A stretch of 64,000 nucleotides of DNA. Source: Blepharisma stoltei. Its lineage: Eukaryota > Ciliophora > Heterotrichea > Heterotrichida > Blepharismidae. Each line of letters begins with the position of its first letter. Positions within the stretch are counted from its first letter, which is position 1. Both the position numbers and the translations under genes were made by a program. Positions 63,695 to 64,000 of this stretch are shown here, in pieces. The stretch spans positions 434,001 to 498,000 of the forward strand of contig CAJZBQ010000002.1 of the NCBI GenBank assembly GCA_914767885.1, given 5' to 3'. Below the pieces are notes generated by a model. That model worked only from the letters and a program-made list of their open reading frames with translations, had not been told where the DNA came from and ran no database searches.

Positions 63695-64000
63695 AGAGGG
63701 TTAAAACGGGGTTTATTTTAGCTCTACCAGTTGAGCTTATGTGGCGCTAAGAACTAACGCCCTTTTTCTTCTGGGACTACCAAAAATGATGACGTCGCAA
63801 GTCTAATGTGGAGACTCACCCAAGCTTGTTTGGATCAAAATTACAGCACAGAACTCTCTTAACCCCTGGCAGTGCTCAGGATATGAGGGATGCGTCTGAT
63901 GCTTTCTGGAACTACATCTGCTATTTACAGGCAGTATAATGCTCCTCCAGAAGTCACCGATTGAAGTTGCGCTGTCGGTTCTCTTGTCTGTGAATCGAGG
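63695..64000. mobile_element. Probable retroposon running off the window end
   Basis: GC-rich sequence starting right after the SET-like exon. On the minus strand AAGCTCAACTGGTAGAGCT (about 63705-63733) has the form of a tRNA D-arm (A box). The second target-site copy would lie beyond 64000, so the call is unproven. The plus strand shows no ORF. Confidence 0.45.

Overview
The window reads as germline (micronuclear) DNA of a heterotrich ciliate, most probably Blepharisma. Four observations support this. (1) TGA is a sense codon for tryptophan throughout. It falls exactly on invariant Trp positions of a PROPPIN, IQ motifs, a USP and a VWA protein, while TAA and TAG are the only stops. (2) Introns are 15-16 nt long with GTAA...TAG ends (31410-31424, 50356-50370, 52019-52034). 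(3) The DNA is AT-rich with small, densely packed genes. (4) Many genes are interrupted by insertions whose removal restores the frame exactly, as expected for internally eliminated sequences (IESs) that are cut out when the somatic genome forms. For gene after gene, the length after removing the proposed insertions and introns is an exact multiple of three; one coiled-coil gene (37005-40598) is off by one base in an A-run.

About 38 genes can be supported. Recognisable ones are a PROPPIN/Atg18 (374-1486), a VIT+VWA protein (1773-4616), a multi-IQ protein (4813-7594), a FYVE-like zinc-finger protein (14800-15934), PEX11 (15992-16672), a POLD3-like subunit with a C-terminal PIP box (16793-18048), a DENN-domain protein (18217-19956), an SK-type K+ channel (26872-29119), the ATP synthase F1 assembly factor ATPAF1/Atp11 (33024-33617), an ankyrin protein (40673-41509), a PHD-finger protein (42854-43435), USP47 (45010-50557), class I aldolase (53067-54707), ribosomal protein uS8 (60358-60750), a TPR protein (61293-62706) and a SET-like N-terminus (63434-63694). 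The rest are coiled-coil, low-complexity or unknown proteins. The genes do not form a pathway; the region is an ordinary housekeeping and cytoskeletal neighbourhood.

The insertions are the main interest. Class 1 consists of MITE-like IESs of 200-575 bp. They have C-run ends, a terminal hairpin at one end and a tandem pair of the same motif at the other. The motif differs between families (GTGAGTGAAC, GAAGTTCGACCA, TTGATCGAACG, TTTAAATTGGAAC) but the layout is shared, and most insertions are flanked by a three-base TNA repeat. Similar MITEs are known from the Blepharisma germline; the modular layout and TNA repeats are what I would check. Class 2 consists of GC-richer SINE/LINE-like retroposons of 150-550 bp with 7-18 bp target duplications and short tandem-repeat tails, nearly all inside coding sequence. 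Several begin with ATGGCG, and one family has a 5' hairpin whose stem covaries between four copies. One retroposon contains a nested second one carrying a 311-codon ORF with a (Lys-Glu-Thr)n tract. Class 3 consists of TA-bounded IESs of 73-891 bp, including clustered 79-81 bp ones and a 127-bp palindrome. There is also one 2.4-kb element with ~460-bp inverted repeats around seven 164-bp satellite units, sitting inside the catalytic histidine box of USP47.

The unexpected biological point is that retroposons sit inside genes such as aldolase, where only excision exact to the target duplication, not between TA dinucleotides, would rebuild the invariant protein sequence.
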